Positions 1-7,688 of a stretch of DNA of 34,822 bases are shown piece after piece. The DNA is from Gammaproteobacteria bacterium (GTDB taxonomy: Bacteria > Pseudomonadota > Gammaproteobacteria > Eutrophobiales > Eutrophobiaceae), in contig JAPPLI010000083.1 of NCBI GenBank assembly GCA_028819495.1, positions 1 through 34,822 of the forward strand. The letters run 5' to 3'. The position numbers were made by a program, and so were the translations under genes. The notes beneath the pieces are model-generated. The model was not told the DNA's origin. It searched no databases and saw only the letters and a list, made by a program, of their open reading frames with translations. The first letter of the stretch is position 1; each line of letters opens with the position of its first letter.

Positions 1-1
1 A

Positions 2-31
2 GAACTCCTGGACCGGCTATCCGATGACTGA
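2..31 (+). CDS. Possible last codons of an upstream gene (rluD?)
   Basis: The frame from base 2 reads ELLDRLSDD and then stops at 29-31, 12 bases before pgeF. In many Gammaproteobacteria rluD (23S rRNA pseudouridine synthase) directly precedes pgeF, so this may be its tail. A second frame stays open to a TGA at 45-47 that would overlap the pgeF ATG by four bases. Too little sequence is present to decide between them. Confidence 0.25.
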   Translation, partial: ELLDRLSDD

Positions 32-43
32 AGCGGCTGTCCC

Positions 44-853
44 ATGACTGACTGGATCCCTGCGGACTGGCCTGCTCCGGCGCATATCCATGCCGGGACC
101 ACGACCCGTTTGAACGGCGCCAGCCGCCGGCCATTCGACAGTTTCAATCTTGCCGCACACGTGGGTGACCGGCCGGATGCAGTTGCTGGAAACCGCCGGC
201 AACTGCGCGACCGCCTGGACCTGCCCGCAGAGCCTGCCTGGTTGCAGCAACAGCACGGTAACAGGGTGATCAGGGTGAAACAGGGCCGGGGCGCGGACGC
301 GGACGGCGCATACACGGACACCGCCGGGGAAGTGTGCGCAGTGCTTACCGCCGACTGCGTCCCATTATTGCTCTGCAACCGCAACGGCGCCGGGATCGCG
401 GCGCTGCACATCGGCTGGCGCGGCCTGTGCAGCAGAGTCATCAGGTCAGGCCTGTCCATGTTAGACGCCGCGCCGCGTGACCTGCTGGCCTGGATCGGCC
501 CCCATCTCAGGCAGAAAAATTATGAAGTCGGCGCCGACGTGGTCTCCGCTTGCCTGAAGGAAGGTTTACTGTCAGGTGACGGGGACAGGTTTGAAACCTG
601 TTCCCACGCGGACCCGCAAGAATATACACCCGTCCCCTATTCCCAGGCTGTCTCTGAGAGCCGTACAGATCACTGGTTTCTGAATCTCGGAGCACTGGTA
701 AAAAACGAATTACAGCAGCTGGGAGTGGCAGATGTATACGACAGCAACCAGTGTACCTACGCAAACAAAGACTTGTTCTATTCCTGGCGACGGGACGGCA
801 TGACCGGGCGCATGGCAAGCCTGATCTGGATGGATGGTGAAAAAAACTGTTGA
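44..853 (+). CDS. pgeF: Purine nucleoside phosphorylase / laccase-domain protein PgeF (YfiH, DUF152)
   Basis: 269 residues, full length for the family. The conserved metal-site motifs are in order: QQHGNRV (His, about residue 70), ADCVPLLL (Cys, about 105) and LHIGWRG (His, about 125; HAGWRG in most relatives). The C-terminus has the family ending CTYANKDLFYSWRRDG followed by GRMASLIW. Family members were first called polyphenol oxidases and are now known to cleave purine nucleosides; PgeF is also linked to removing wrongly incorporated L-serine from peptidoglycan precursors. No clear Shine-Dalgarno precedes the ATG. In E. coli and many relatives clpB follows directly; here about 3.2 kb separates them. 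Identity is firm from the motifs, and the physiological role is inferred from the family. Confidence 0.93.
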   Translation: MTDWIPADWPAPAHIHAGTTTRLNGASRRPFDSFNLAAHVGDRPDAVAGNRRQLRDRLDLPAEPAWLQQQHGNRVIRVKQGRGADADGAYTDTAGEVCAVLTADCVPLLLCNRNGAGIAALHIGWRGLCSRVIRSGLSMLDAAPRDLLAWIGPHLRQKNYEVGADVVSACLKEGLLSGDGDRFETCSHADPQEYTPVPYSQAVSESRTDHWFLNLGALVKNELQQLGVADVYDSNQCTYANKDLFYSWRRDGMTGRMASLIWMDGEKNC

Positions 854-872
854 CAACGATATTTTGTAGTGT

Positions 873-1175
873 CTAGTGCGCCGCCTTATGCAAGTTATAT
901 TGACACAATGCGCCGCAGCCGGCGCCGTCCTTGATATAAGGCGGCCGGGCAGTGCGGTTCGATACGGCCTGTTTCAGAACCGGGTGTCCGATAATTTGGA
1001 TTGGTATGGAATCATCAATAACGGTGAACCCATGCATTAAGTCTTCCCGGATAACAATCCCGGAAGGCTGTATAAGTGAACCTTCCTGGTAAACTTCAAA
1101 AGAACCCCTGGTTGGTTCATCGGCCGGGGCTTTTTTTCGTCCCGGTGATGCCCTGCAGCAGTGTGAGCAGGGCAA
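873..1175 (-). CDS. Unrecognised short open frame, doubtful
   Basis: A 100-codon frame starting at TTG with no Shine-Dalgarno. Its middle looks protein-like (for example SFEVYQEGSLIQPSG and LMHGFTVIDDSIPIQ), but its first codons lie in a GCCCTGC/GCAGGGC hairpin, and it runs through a terminator-like hairpin on the other strand at 1105-1137. A 10-base inverted repeat (GCCGCCTTAT at 880-889, ATAAGGCGGC at 936-945) falls near its end. I do not recognise a family. It could be the remnant of a larger transferred gene or chance. Confidence 0.2.
   Translation of the reverse strand: MPCSHCCRASPGRKKAPADEPTRGSFEVYQEGSLIQPSGIVIREDLMHGFTVIDDSIPIQIIGHPVLKQAVSNRTARPPYIKDGAGCGALCQYNLHKAAH
1105..1137 (+). 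terminator. Rho-independent terminator-like hairpin
   Basis: CCCC-T-GG (1105-1111) pairs with CCGGGG (1124-1129), followed by C and seven T residues (1131-1137). It reads on the plus strand about 250 bases after the pgeF stop, so it could end the pgeF transcript or an untranslated RNA from 854-1104. The stem is short, with one bulge and a 12-base loop. Confidence 0.5.
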
Positions 1176-1577
1176 ATGAATTTGTTGCTATCGATCCTGG
1201 ATCGAGGCGCGATCAGGGGCCTGGTCCTGCTAACCGTCGGTAACGGCGGGAAAGGGGTGTAACCCATGGCATCCCGCCGGTTCTTCGGAACCGGTCAGTC
1301 TAGGCAAGTCCGGTCCCTTTGCTCTTGATGGGAAACTGTCGGGAGTAGCGACCAAGCGATGCGCGGAAGTAGCTTGACTTACGCACCGGTCTTCGGACCG
1401 GGAATGCAGGTCATTTGAAAGAACATGTGGTGGTGCAACCCGCGTAACCGGCATCGTCAATCGTGAGAGATAACGGGTAGTGCAGAACAGTGCGAGCCTT
1501 ACGAGCAAGCGCGACTGCGCAGTAGAATGACTGCATTATAAGCAGTAGGTCGTGGGTTCGATTCCCACAGCATTTTC
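1141..1577 (+). ncRNA. Candidate structured non-coding RNA, family not recognised
   Basis: No credible coding frame, but many local hairpins in series: GCCCTGC/GCAGGGC (1150-1173), GATCAGG/CCTGGTC (1211-1226), a GGCGGGA/TCCCGCC stem enclosing GGGT/ACCC (about 1245-1278), CCGGTT-CTTCGG-AACCGG (1277-1294) and a second CTTCGG-capped hairpin CCGGT/ACCGG (about 1386-1400). Two exceptionally stable UUCG-type loops favour a folded RNA read on the plus strand. The 3' end merges into a tRNA-like element at 1530-1576. I looked for RNase P, tmRNA and group I or group II intron core motifs and did not find them. Strand, ends and function are inferred. Confidence 0.35.
1530..1576 (+). tRNA. tRNA-like fragment: anticodon arm, variable loop, T arm and 3' acceptor strand (UAU anticodon)
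   Basis: Canonical tRNA order and spacing: stem ACTGC/GCAGT (1530-1534, 1542-1546) closing loop ATTATAA with U33, anticodon TAT and A37; variable loop AGGTC (1547-1551); T arm GTGGG-TTCGATT-CCCAC (1552-1568); then AGCATTT as an acceptor 3' strand. No matching D arm or 5' acceptor strand lies immediately upstream, and no CCA is encoded. AAATGC at 1590-1595 can pair with GCATTT (1570-1575) across a 14-base loop, the reverse of normal gene order. It may be a tRNA remnant left by integration or a tRNA-mimic domain of the upstream RNA. A working tRNA gene is unlikely. Confidence 0.35.
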
Positions 1578-1887
1578 CGTTTGGAAGACAAATGCAAAGA
1601 CGTGCCTCGATACGGGCCGAAAGTGGTTAAGGCCGAAACCTTCGGGTAATTCGGCGGGTCTGGCGGCCGCAAACCAAAAGACCTTGGCAAGGCGCCGGGT
1701 ACTCCTGCAAAAGGGTGGCCGCAAAGCGGTGTAGTCTCAGTTGCTTTATTTCTGCTTCCGGCTTGTCCCCGCGAAATGTCCCTCTCGCCTGACAAACTCA
1801 GTCCCACAAAGATCCAACCTGAAAAATCGCGCACCAATGGAAAGCATGGATGGTGGCAACATACTGCGAACAAAACTGCATTCACGG
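1578..1887. other. Gap without a recognisable gene
   Basis: Short frames exist on both strands, but none has a plausible start, Shine-Dalgarno or recognisable content; those crossing the tRNA-like element resemble the familiar spurious antisense translation of tRNA T arms. The part up to about 1735 has GC-rich inverted segments such as GGCCGAA/TTCGGC and may belong to the structured RNA. From about 1740 the sequence becomes AT-richer and leads into the promoter of the controller gene. Confidence 0.4.
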
Positions 1888-1923
1888 TTGATGATACTTA
1901 TAGTCCGTAGATTGATAATCATC
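1888..1923 (+). promoter_or_regulatory. C-box-like operator and promoter of the C-R operon
   Basis: ATGATACTTATAGTCC (1891-1906) followed by GATAATCATC (1914-1923) forms a two-part, roughly inverted operator (GATGAT...ATCATC) ending 14 bases before the controller start codon. ACTTATAGTCCG closely resembles the known C-boxes of C-protein-regulated restriction-modification systems. TTGATG at 1888-1893 with ATTGAT or GATAAT further on could be the -35 and -10; the exact promoter elements cannot be fixed. The same ATGATACTTATA and ATAATCATC words recur upstream of the methyltransferase. The close spacing fits the short or absent leaders common for C genes. Confidence 0.65.
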
Positions 1924-1937
1924 TAAACACGATATTT

Positions 1938-2162
1938 ATGAATATGAACGGCGACGACATTCTCAGGCGTTTTGGAGAGCGTGTACGAAAACTTCGGAAA
2001 TCCCAGGGATACTCGCAAGAGTCATTCGCGGAGGAATGCGGGCTTGACAGGACTTATATCGGAGGAATCGAACGCGGTGAGAGAAACGTCGCGTTACGAA
2101 ACATACAAGTGATTGCCGAAGCTCTGGGAGTCTCCGTTTCAGAATTGACGAAAGGCATTTGA
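1938..2162 (+). CDS. Controller (C) protein of a type II restriction-modification system, XRE-type helix-turn-helix
   Basis: 74 residues, the usual size of C proteins. A single HTH_3/Cro-C1 domain fills the protein: [20 protein letters not shown] is helix-turn-helix helices 2-3, then [18 protein letters not shown], the hallmark continuation, and [12 protein letters not shown] at the end. Such dimers bind C-boxes, activating their own operon and the nuclease gene and delaying restriction until DNA is methylated. No Shine-Dalgarno precedes the ATG, as often for leaderless C genes; a second in-frame ATG lies at 1944. The stop overlaps a TTG codon of the next frame, so translation is probably coupled to the nuclease gene. 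A solitary XRE repressor is possible, but the neighbours and operators favour a controller. Confidence 0.85.
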   Translation: MNMNGDDILRRFGERVRKLRKSQGYSQESFAEECGLDRTYIGGIERGERNVALRNIQVIAEALGVSVSELTKGI

Positions 2163-2173
2163 TCAAAGAGGTT

Positions 2174-3040
2174 ATGGTGGACTACGAAGAAATACGCGAT
2201 GCGTACGGTGAAGTCAAAAGTACTTGCCGGAATGACTGGTGTTCAGATGCCGCCAGTCGAGCAATCATTCATTTCGCTGTCACCTCGTTGCAGTTCTTAT
2301 CGACAGAGTGTAAACAAATCGCCCTGACTTCATTAGTACCGAACAAAAAGTACATTTCATTTTCCCGAGGAGATATAGTCACCCGCCCTGCAAACTACGA
2401 TTCCTTCGTGCTTGACCCAGAGCAAATTGCACGGGATTGGCAGTCGTGGCGGCGCACAAGCCGGAACACTGTCGGCTTTGGACAAATGCTATACACCGTA
2501 GCGCTGGCGCCGTGTCTTGCTATGGAATTGTTCGACCGAAACAACAAGAAAGGCCCGGCCACGTATTTCGAGTGCATGATTGGCCACCTTTTTGCGAAAT
2601 CACTCGGCATACAGCCCACCAAACAAGCTGAGTTATCCGCGTCAGGTCATCCTGTGAGAATGACCATGGACTTCCTTTTTGAGACTGCAGGAAATACTCC
2701 TGATATCCACCTGCCCGTCAAAATGTCGACCCGGGAACGCGTTGTCCAGGCATGGGCGCATCAACGATTATTGGACTCGGCCTACGGCGAGGGACGTTAC
2801 AAGGGAATAATGGTCGTGTTCTCTGAAACGAAACTGGGATCCCGTAGCCACGAAGTAGTGGAAATTTGCGTTCCTGACCAGTGGCTTGTTTACCAGTCAC
2901 TATTATGCAGGATGGAACGCATCTACTATTTTGATATGCCGGTTCGCTATCAGGAATTGACCGACGAGTTTCCCTCAGTCATTCAGATTAAACCATTCCA
3001 GGAGTTCTTTACGGAAATAACTTCTCTTGCAATCCATTGA
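2174..3040 (+). CDS. Putative type II restriction endonuclease, PD-(D/E)XK fold
   Basis: 288 residues from the ATG at 2174, with AGAGG just upstream; an in-frame TTG at 2159, overlapping the controller stop, would add five residues. A candidate nuclease core lies at about residues 130-205: [10 protein letters not shown] (helix glutamate), TMDFLFE (Asp, about 166), then [16 protein letters not shown] (Lys about 183, Glu about 188) and HQRLLD. An aspartate strand, a V-K strand and a glutamate moved into the next helix resemble Cfr10I/NgoMIV-type enzymes, so cleavage of an unmethylated site in dsDNA is inferred. The recognition sequence cannot be read from this. It follows the controller and faces the methyltransferase tail to tail, overlapping it by 32 bases. 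Composition is AT-richer than in flanking genes, which suggests transfer. Confidence 0.7.
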   Translation: MVDYEEIRDAYGEVKSTCRNDWCSDAASRAIIHFAVTSLQFLSTECKQIALTSLVPNKKYISFSRGDIVTRPANYDSFVLDPEQIARDWQSWRRTSRNTVGFGQMLYTVALAPCLAMELFDRNNKKGPATYFECMIGHLFAKSLGIQPTKQAELSASGHPVRMTMDFLFETAGNTPDIHLPVKMSTRERVVQAWAHQRLLDSAYGEGRYKGIMVVFSETKLGSRSHEVVEICVPDQWLVYQSLLCRMERIYYFDMPVRYQELTDEFPSVIQIKPFQEFFTEITSLAIH

Positions 3041-3800
3041 TTTTTGCGCGGGGTTTGCCCTCACTATCTGTTTCGATCTTCATCCGGTTATCCAGACCCG
3101 GCCATCGTTTCTTGCCGTCCGGTTTGAGAAATACCAGAAAATAAGAGTGGTTTTTGCGGGCATGCGCCTGTTTCAGTAACCTGCTCACGCCAGGCTTTCC
3201 CTTGCGTACTACAACGAACAGGTCTTCGACGATAAAGCCATAGGACGCGAGCTCATTTATCAGTTCAACATGCGTCAGCCGTTGTCGATTGGCGCACACT
3301 TCGTCTTGACATTTGACGATGTAAATACCGCCTTTACGCAGCACTCTCCAAGCTTCGCGTGCTGCGGTAAAGTAGAGGTCCAGTACCGCTTCATGATACT
3401 TTTTCCTGGAATCGGCTTTGTTGTTTTTGTAGTAGGACTCATAGTTCTGGTGATTCACGTGAGCCGTACCGCCTGGGGTATGCATGTATGGAGGGTCAAA
3501 TACAACACAATCAATGGATCCGTCATCGTATTCCAAGTTACGACAATCTGTCCCTGTAGAAAGGTCGCTCGATAAGAGTTGAAAAACTCCATCAGGCACT
3601 TTCTTCCAAAATACGCCTTTTCCATAGGTTACATCAGCTACAGTACTCCCAGGTGAGACATACAGGGAAAGAATGTGCGGAAAAACATCATCATTAGAAC
3701 CTGTGTACGCGCTGAAGACCAAGTCATTTGTCGGTTTGCCATCCGGTGACTTCCGTTTCTTCTTCGGTTTTACTATTTCAGTACCTGTAATTGCGTCCAT
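3009..3800 (-). CDS. Site-specific DNA methyltransferase (amino-MTase, DPPY motif)
   Basis: 263 residues from the ATG at 3800; a TTG at 3806 is an alternative. [13 protein letters not shown] (about residues 55-67) takes the place of motif I, the S-adenosylmethionine site (usually FxGxG), and [14 protein letters not shown] (about 98-111) is catalytic motif IV, DPPY, typical of N6-adenine or N4-cytosine methyltransferases. [18 protein letters not shown] and [11 protein letters not shown] are later core strands. Motif I before IV with variable sequence at the end fits a gamma-like order. It probably protects the site cut by the convergent nuclease. It has its own promoter with a controller-like operator (3851-3883), so the controller may repress or tune it. 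Target specificity is unknown. Confidence 0.85.
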   Translation of the reverse strand: MDAITGTEIVKPKKKRKSPDGKPTNDLVFSAYTGSNDDVFPHILSLYVSPGSTVADVTYGKGVFWKKVPDGVFQLLSSDLSTGTDCRNLEYDDGSIDCVVFDPPYMHTPGGTAHVNHQNYESYYKNNKADSRKKYHEAVLDLYFTAAREAWRVLRKGGIYIVKCQDEVCANRQRLTHVELINELASYGFIVEDLFVVVRKGKPGVSRLLKQAHARKNHSYFLVFLKPDGKKRWPGLDNRMKIETDSEGKPRAKINGLQEKLFP

Positions 3801-3850
3801 AATCAACCGTTATCGATAGAATCACTTGAAAAAGTTGAGATTGCAGTATA

Positions 3851-3883
3851 GATGATTATAAGTATCATTTCGATACCCATCAA
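3851..3883 (-). promoter_or_regulatory. Methyltransferase promoter overlapped by a controller-like operator
   Basis: On the minus strand: TTGATG (3883-3878), a 17-base spacer, then a perfect TATAAT (3860-3855), giving a start near 3848 and a leader of about 48 bases before the ATG at 3800. ATGATACTTATAATCATC covers the -10 and the downstream half of the spacer; it joins the two halves of the operator in front of the controller gene. A protein bound here would block polymerase. Confidence 0.7.
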
Positions 3884-4008
3884 ACAAGTATAAGCAACCG
3901 GGATATTATACATGTTTGGCAATATTCACCCAAGTTCGCGGTGTCTTTTTATTCCCCATTTCGGGTCAAGCCTGGAGTGACCATAGTGGCGTCGGATATT
4001 CCCGTGAT

Positions 4009-4034
4009 CTTGAATCAACGTAGTATGCCCATAT
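4009..4034 (+). promoter_or_regulatory. Sigma32-like heat-shock promoter of clpB
   Basis: CTTGAA (4009-4014) matches the sigma32 -35, and GCCCATAT (4027-4034) matches the -10 CCCCATNT except at the first base, with 12 bases between. Transcription would start near 4041, 33 bases before the clpB ATG. ClpB is a classic sigma32 target. An upstream CCCCATTT (3954-3961) lacks a matching -35. Confidence 0.6.
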
Positions 4035-4073
4035 CTAAACATTATCGCTCACTGAACACTACGAGACCAGACA

Positions 4074-6650
4074 ATGCGCACAGACCGATTGACCAGCAAA
4101 TTCCAGCAGGCCCTGGGAGACGCCCAGAGCCTGGCGCTGGGGCGCGATAACCAGTTTATCGAGCCGCTGCACCTCATGGCGGCGCTGCTGGACCAGGAAG
4201 GGGGCTCCACCACCCACCTGCTGGGCCTTGCCGGCGTGGACGTTGAGCAATTGCAGCGCAGTACAGCCCGGTCCATGGAAAATCTGCCCCGAGTCCAGGG
4301 GCATAACGGGGAAATATACATATCGAAGGACCTGGACCGGCTGCTCAACCTCACCGACAAGCACGCGCAGGAGCGCAAGGATCAATATATATCCAGTGAA
4401 CTGTTCTCCCTGGCCGCGGCCGGCGACAAGTCGGAACTCGGCAAACTCATGCGTGAATGCGGCGCGGAGAAACGCCGTATCGAAGCCGCTATCGACAAAA
4501 TCCGCGGCGGGGAAAACGTCAACGACCACAACAGCGAAGACAACCGCGGAGCGCTGGACAAGTACACCGTCGACCTGACCGGCCAGGCCATGCAGGGGAA
4601 GCTGGACCCGGTAATCGGCCGGGACGAGGAGATCCGCCGCACCATCCAGGTGCTGCAACGGCGCACCAAGAACAACCCCGTGCTCATCGGCGAGCCCGGC
4701 GTGGGCAAGACGGCCATCGTCGAGGGCCTGGCGCAGCGGGTCGTCAACGGCGAGGTGCCCGATTCCCTGAAAAGCCGGCGCCTGCTGGCGCTGGACATGG
4801 GCGCGCTCATCGCCGGGGCAAAGTTCCGCGGTGAGTTCGAGGAGCGCCTGAAAGCGGTGCTCAACGACCTGAAGAAACAGGAAGGCGGCATCATCCTGTT
4901 CATCGATGAGGTGCACACCATGGTCGGCGCCGGTAAGGCGGAAGGGTCCATGGACGCCGGCAACATGCTGAAACCCGCCCTGGCCAGGGGCGAGTTGCAT
5001 TGTATAGGCGCCACGACCCTGGACGAATACCGCAAGAACATCGAAAAAGACGCGGCGCTGGAACGGCGTTTCCAGAAAGTGTTTATCGACGAACCAGGCG
5101 TGAACGACACCATTGCCATCCTGCGCGGCCTGAAAGAGCGTTATGAAGTGCACCACAATGTCCAGATTACCGACCCCGCGATCATCTCCGCGGCGACGCT
5201 GGGGCAGCGCTACATCACCGACAGGCAGTTGCCCGACAAGGCCATCGACCTGATCGACGAGGCCGCAAGCCGCATCAGCATCGAGATCGATTCCAAGCCG
5301 GAGGCAATGGACCGGCTGGAACGGCGTCTTATCCAGATGAAGATCGAACGCGAGGCCCTGAAGAAGGAAACCGACGAGGCGTCGAAACAGCGCCTGGCGG
5401 ACCTGGAAAGCGACATCGGGCAGGTTGAACGGGAGTTCGCCGACCTGGAAGAGATCTGGAAAGGGGAAAAAGCGGCGCTGCAGGGCGCGCATGAGATCAA
5501 GGAGAAGCTGGAGCAGGCGCGCATGGAGTTCGAGGCGGCGCAACGGGCCGGCGATCTCAACCGGATGTCGAAATTGCAGTACGGCATCATCCCGGAAATG
5601 GAGAAACAACTGGAAAACGCCGACCGAGCCGAGGCAGAACCGCTCCAACTGCTGCGCAACAGGGTAACGGAAAACGAGATAGCGGAAGTCGTCTCCAGGT
5701 GGACGGGCATACCCGTCGCCAGGATGCTGCAGGGTGAAAGGGACAAGCTGTTGCAGATGGAGGAGGCGTTGCGGCGCCGGGTCGTCGGCCAGGATGAGGC
5801 AATCGTCGCGGTCGCGGACGCCATACGGCGCGCCCGCGCCGGCCTGTCCGACCCGGACCGGCCCAACGGCTCGTTCCTGTTCCTCGGACCCACCGGCGTG
5901 GGCAAGACGGAACTGTGCAGGTCGCTGGCGGATTTCCTGTTCGACAGCGAGGACGCCATCGTCCGCATCGACATGTCCGAATACATGGAGAAGCACTCGG
6001 TGTCCAGGTTGATCGGCGCGCCGCCGGGCTACGTCGGTTATGACGAGGGCGGCCAGCTTACCGAACAGGTGCGGCGCAGGCCGTACAGCCTGGTGCTGCT
6101 GGACGAGGTGGAAAAAGCCCATCCCGACGTATTCAACGTGCTGTTGCAGGTGCTGGACGACGGGCGCCTGACCGACGGCCAGGGCAGGACGGTCGACTTC
6201 CGCAACAGCGTCATCATCATGACCTCGAACCTGGGCTCGGACCGGATCCGGGAACAGTCCGGCGAGGCGGATTACGAGACCATGAAAGCAACGGTGCTGG
6301 AGATCGTATCCGCTTATTTCCGCCCGGAATTCCTCAACCGGATCGACGACCTGGTAGTGTTCCACACCCTGAAACGCGAGCACCTCAGCGCCATCACCGA
6401 TATCCAGGTCAACCGGCTGAAACAGCGCCTGGCCGGGCAGGGTATCGACATCATCCTTTCGGACAAGGCAAAAGAGACCCTGGCCAACATCGGCTATGAC
6501 CCGGTGTACGGCGCCCGCCCGCTGAAACGGGCGGTGCAGACCCACCTGGAAACTCCCCTGGCCAAAGAACTGCTGGCGGGCAAGTTTCACTCGGCGGACA
6601 CCATCCACGTGGATGCTGAAGCCGGCGTCCTCACCTTTTCCACCGGGTAA
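4074..6650 (+). CDS. clpB: ATP-dependent protein disaggregase ClpB (Hsp104/Clp family)
   Basis: 858 residues, the normal length. Domain order is complete: the Clp N domain (about 1-145, with repeats around [13 protein letters not shown] and [10 protein letters not shown]); AAA+ domain 1 with Walker A GEPGVGKT (206-213) and Walker [11 protein letters not shown]; the coiled-coil middle domain (about 405-525, charged heptads); and AAA+ domain 2 with Walker A GPTGVGKT (about 606-613), [11 protein letters not shown], and a sensor-2 region near YGARPLKRA. There is no ClpP-binding loop, as expected for a disaggregase working with DnaK. It extracts polypeptides from aggregates in the cytoplasm after heat stress. 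A sigma32-like promoter lies just upstream. The start has only a weak Shine-Dalgarno (ACGAG). Confidence 0.98.
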   Translation: MRTDRLTSKFQQALGDAQSLALGRDNQFIEPLHLMAALLDQEGGSTTHLLGLAGVDVEQLQRSTARSMENLPRVQGHNGEIYISKDLDRLLNLTDKHAQERKDQYISSELFSLAAAGDKSELGKLMRECGAEKRRIEAAIDKIRGGENVNDHNSEDNRGALDKYTVDLTGQAMQGKLDPVIGRDEEIRRTIQVLQRRTKNNPVLIGEPGVGKTAIVEGLAQRVVNGEVPDSLKSRRLLALDMGALIAGAKFRGEFEERLKAVLNDLKKQEGGIILFIDEVHTMVGAGKAEGSMDAGNMLKPALARGELHCIGATTLDEYRKNIEKDAALERRFQKVFIDEPGVNDTIAILRGLKERYEVHHNVQITDPAIISAATLGQRYITDRQLPDKAIDLIDEAASRISIEIDSKPEAMDRLERRLIQMKIEREALKKETDEASKQRLADLESDIGQVEREFADLEEIWKGEKAALQGAHEIKEKLEQARMEFEAAQRAGDLNRMSKLQYGIIPEMEKQLENADRAEAEPLQLLRNRVTENEIAEVVSRWTGIPVARMLQGERDKLLQMEEALRRRVVGQDEAIVAVADAIRRARAGLSDPDRPNGSFLFLGPTGVGKTELCRSLADFLFDSEDAIVRIDMSEYMEKHSVSRLIGAPPGYVGYDEGGQLTEQVRRRPYSLVLLDEVEKAHPDVFNVLLQVLDDGRLTDGQGRTVDFRNSVIIMTSNLGSDRIREQSGEADYETMKATVLEIVSAYFRPEFLNRIDDLVVFHTLKREHLSAITDIQVNRLKQRLAGQGIDIILSDKAKETLANIGYDPVYGARPLKRAVQTHLETPLAKELLAGKFHSADTIHVDAEAGVLTFSTG

Positions 6651-6654
6651 ATAA

Positions 6655-6782
6655 GGTGTCGCCTGCGGCGACCTGTTGCTTCACTGGATTCCCGCCTTCG
6701 CGGGAATGACGGGAAAAGGGACTCGTCACTCCCGCGAAAGCGGGAGTCCAGTCAAATACTATGTCGCCCGGAGGGCGACTCT
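6655..6782. repeat. Two-armed dispersed palindromic repeat (copy 1)
   Basis: Left arm: GTCGCC-tgc-GGCGAC and ATTCCCGC-cttc-GCGGGAAT hairpins. Right arm, inverted: ACTCCCGC-gaaa-GCGGGAGT and GTCGCCC-gga-GGGCGAC, with ACTGGA and TCCAGT beside the central hairpins. The arms mirror each other, so the whole unit can form one large cruciform. It fills the clpB-pilD gap. Related copies lie at 9101, 14262, 15786 and 24520. The GTCATTCCCGC...GCGGGAATCCAG core is a widespread REP-like motif in Proteobacteria. Confidence 0.85.
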
Positions 6783-6812
6783 CTGTATAATTATTGTGTC
6801 CTTATAATTACA

Positions 6813-7688
6813 ATGAACACGCTCCAGCAAATCCCGCTCCCTTTTTTTTATACCGCCAGCGGCGTCCTGGGATTGGCAGTCGGGAGTTTCCTGAACGTGG
6901 TCATCCTGCGCCTGCCGCGCATGATCGAGGCGGCATGGAGCGCGGAGTGCCGCACTTTCCTTGACATGGCGCCCGCAAGCGGGCCTGAAGCACAGCCTTA
7001 CAACCTGCTCCGCCCCGGCTCCGCGTGTCCCCGGTGCGGCCGCCGCATCACCATCCCGGAGAACGTCCCGGTAATAAGCTACCTCCTGCTCGGAGGCAGG
7101 TGCAAAGGCTGCAACAACAGGATTTCCGTGCGCTACCCCCTGGTGGAACTGCTGTGCGCAGCGCTGACGCTGCTGGTCGCGTACAGGTTCGGCATCAGCG
7201 CCGGGGCGGTATTCGCCTGCCTGCTCACCTGGGCGCTCATTTCACTGGCCTTTATCGACATCGACCATAAACTGCTGCCGGACGACATCACCCTGCCCTT
7301 CCTGTGGCTGGGCCTGCTGTGCAATTATTTCGGCCTGTACACCGACCTGTATTCCAGCCTGCTGGGTGCGGCGGCGGGTTACGTGATTTTCTGGCTGGTC
7401 ATGCAGGCTTTCAAGCTCATCACCGGCAAGGACGGCCTGGGGCAGGGAGACCTGAAACTGCTGGCCATGCTGGGCGCATGGACCGGTTGGCAGGCGCTGG
7501 CAACAATAATTTTCCTTTCCTCGCTGCTCGGTTCACTGGTGGGACTGTACCTGGTTATCGTCCGGCGGCGGCAAAGGTCGGCGCCCATCTCCTTCGGCCC
7601 CTACCTGGCCCTGGCGGGATGGCTGAACCTGGTGTGGGGACTGGATATTTTTGACTCCCGGTACCTGCCGGCGGCAGCCATGCCATGA
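6813..7688 (+). CDS. pilD: Prepilin leader peptidase / N-methyltransferase (type IV pilus or type II secretion)
   Basis: 291 residues. The N-terminal membrane segment GLAVGSFLNVVILRLPR begins the family signature. The cytoplasmic loop has the zinc-type cysteine pairs CPRCGRR (about 71-77) and CKGCNNR (about 96-102). The A24 aspartic peptidase part follows, with catalytic aspartates in FIDIDHKLLPDD and GLGQGDLKLLAMLG among six or more hydrophobic helices. It cleaves and N-methylates class III signal peptides of pilins and pseudopilins at the inner membrane. No pilin or secretion genes are in the window, so its substrates are inferred. No Shine-Dalgarno is visible; TATAAT-like sequences sit immediately upstream at 6786 and 6803. 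It overlaps coaE by four bases (ATGA). Confidence 0.95.
   Translation: MNTLQQIPLPFFYTASGVLGLAVGSFLNVVILRLPRMIEAAWSAECRTFLDMAPASGPEAQPYNLLRPGSACPRCGRRITIPENVPVISYLLLGGRCKGCNNRISVRYPLVELLCAALTLLVAYRFGISAGAVFACLLTWALISLAFIDIDHKLLPDDITLPFLWLGLLCNYFGLYTDLYSSLLGAAAGYVIFWLVMQAFKLITGKDGLGQGDLKLLAMLGAWTGWQALATIIFLSSLLGSLVGLYLVIVRRRQRSAPISFGPYLALAGWLNLVWGLDIFDSRYLPAAAMP

Noticed and set aside
1199-1530. RNase P RNA, or a group I or group II intron interrupting a tRNA
   Set aside because: I found no GGAAAGTCCGG-type RNase P core, no group I P7/R-S motifs and no group II domain V, and no 5' tRNA exon with a matching acceptor strand.
1141-1740. tmRNA, including a permuted two-piece form
   Set aside because: The 3' tRNA part followed by a pairing 5' strand suggested it, but there is an anticodon arm with a normal variable loop, and no tag frame ending in Ala-Leu-Ala-Ala or similar was found.
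3954-3961. CCCCATTT as a second sigma32 -10 for clpB
   Set aside because: No CTTGAA-like -35 occurs at a suitable distance upstream; the site at 4009-4034 is much better.
4059-6608. Very long antisense open frame across clpB (and similar ones across secA and the ddl-murC region)
   Set aside because: These are shadows of GC-rich codon bias in real genes: the sense frames have complete domains and the antisense products are low-complexity, rich in Arg, Pro, Val and Gln.
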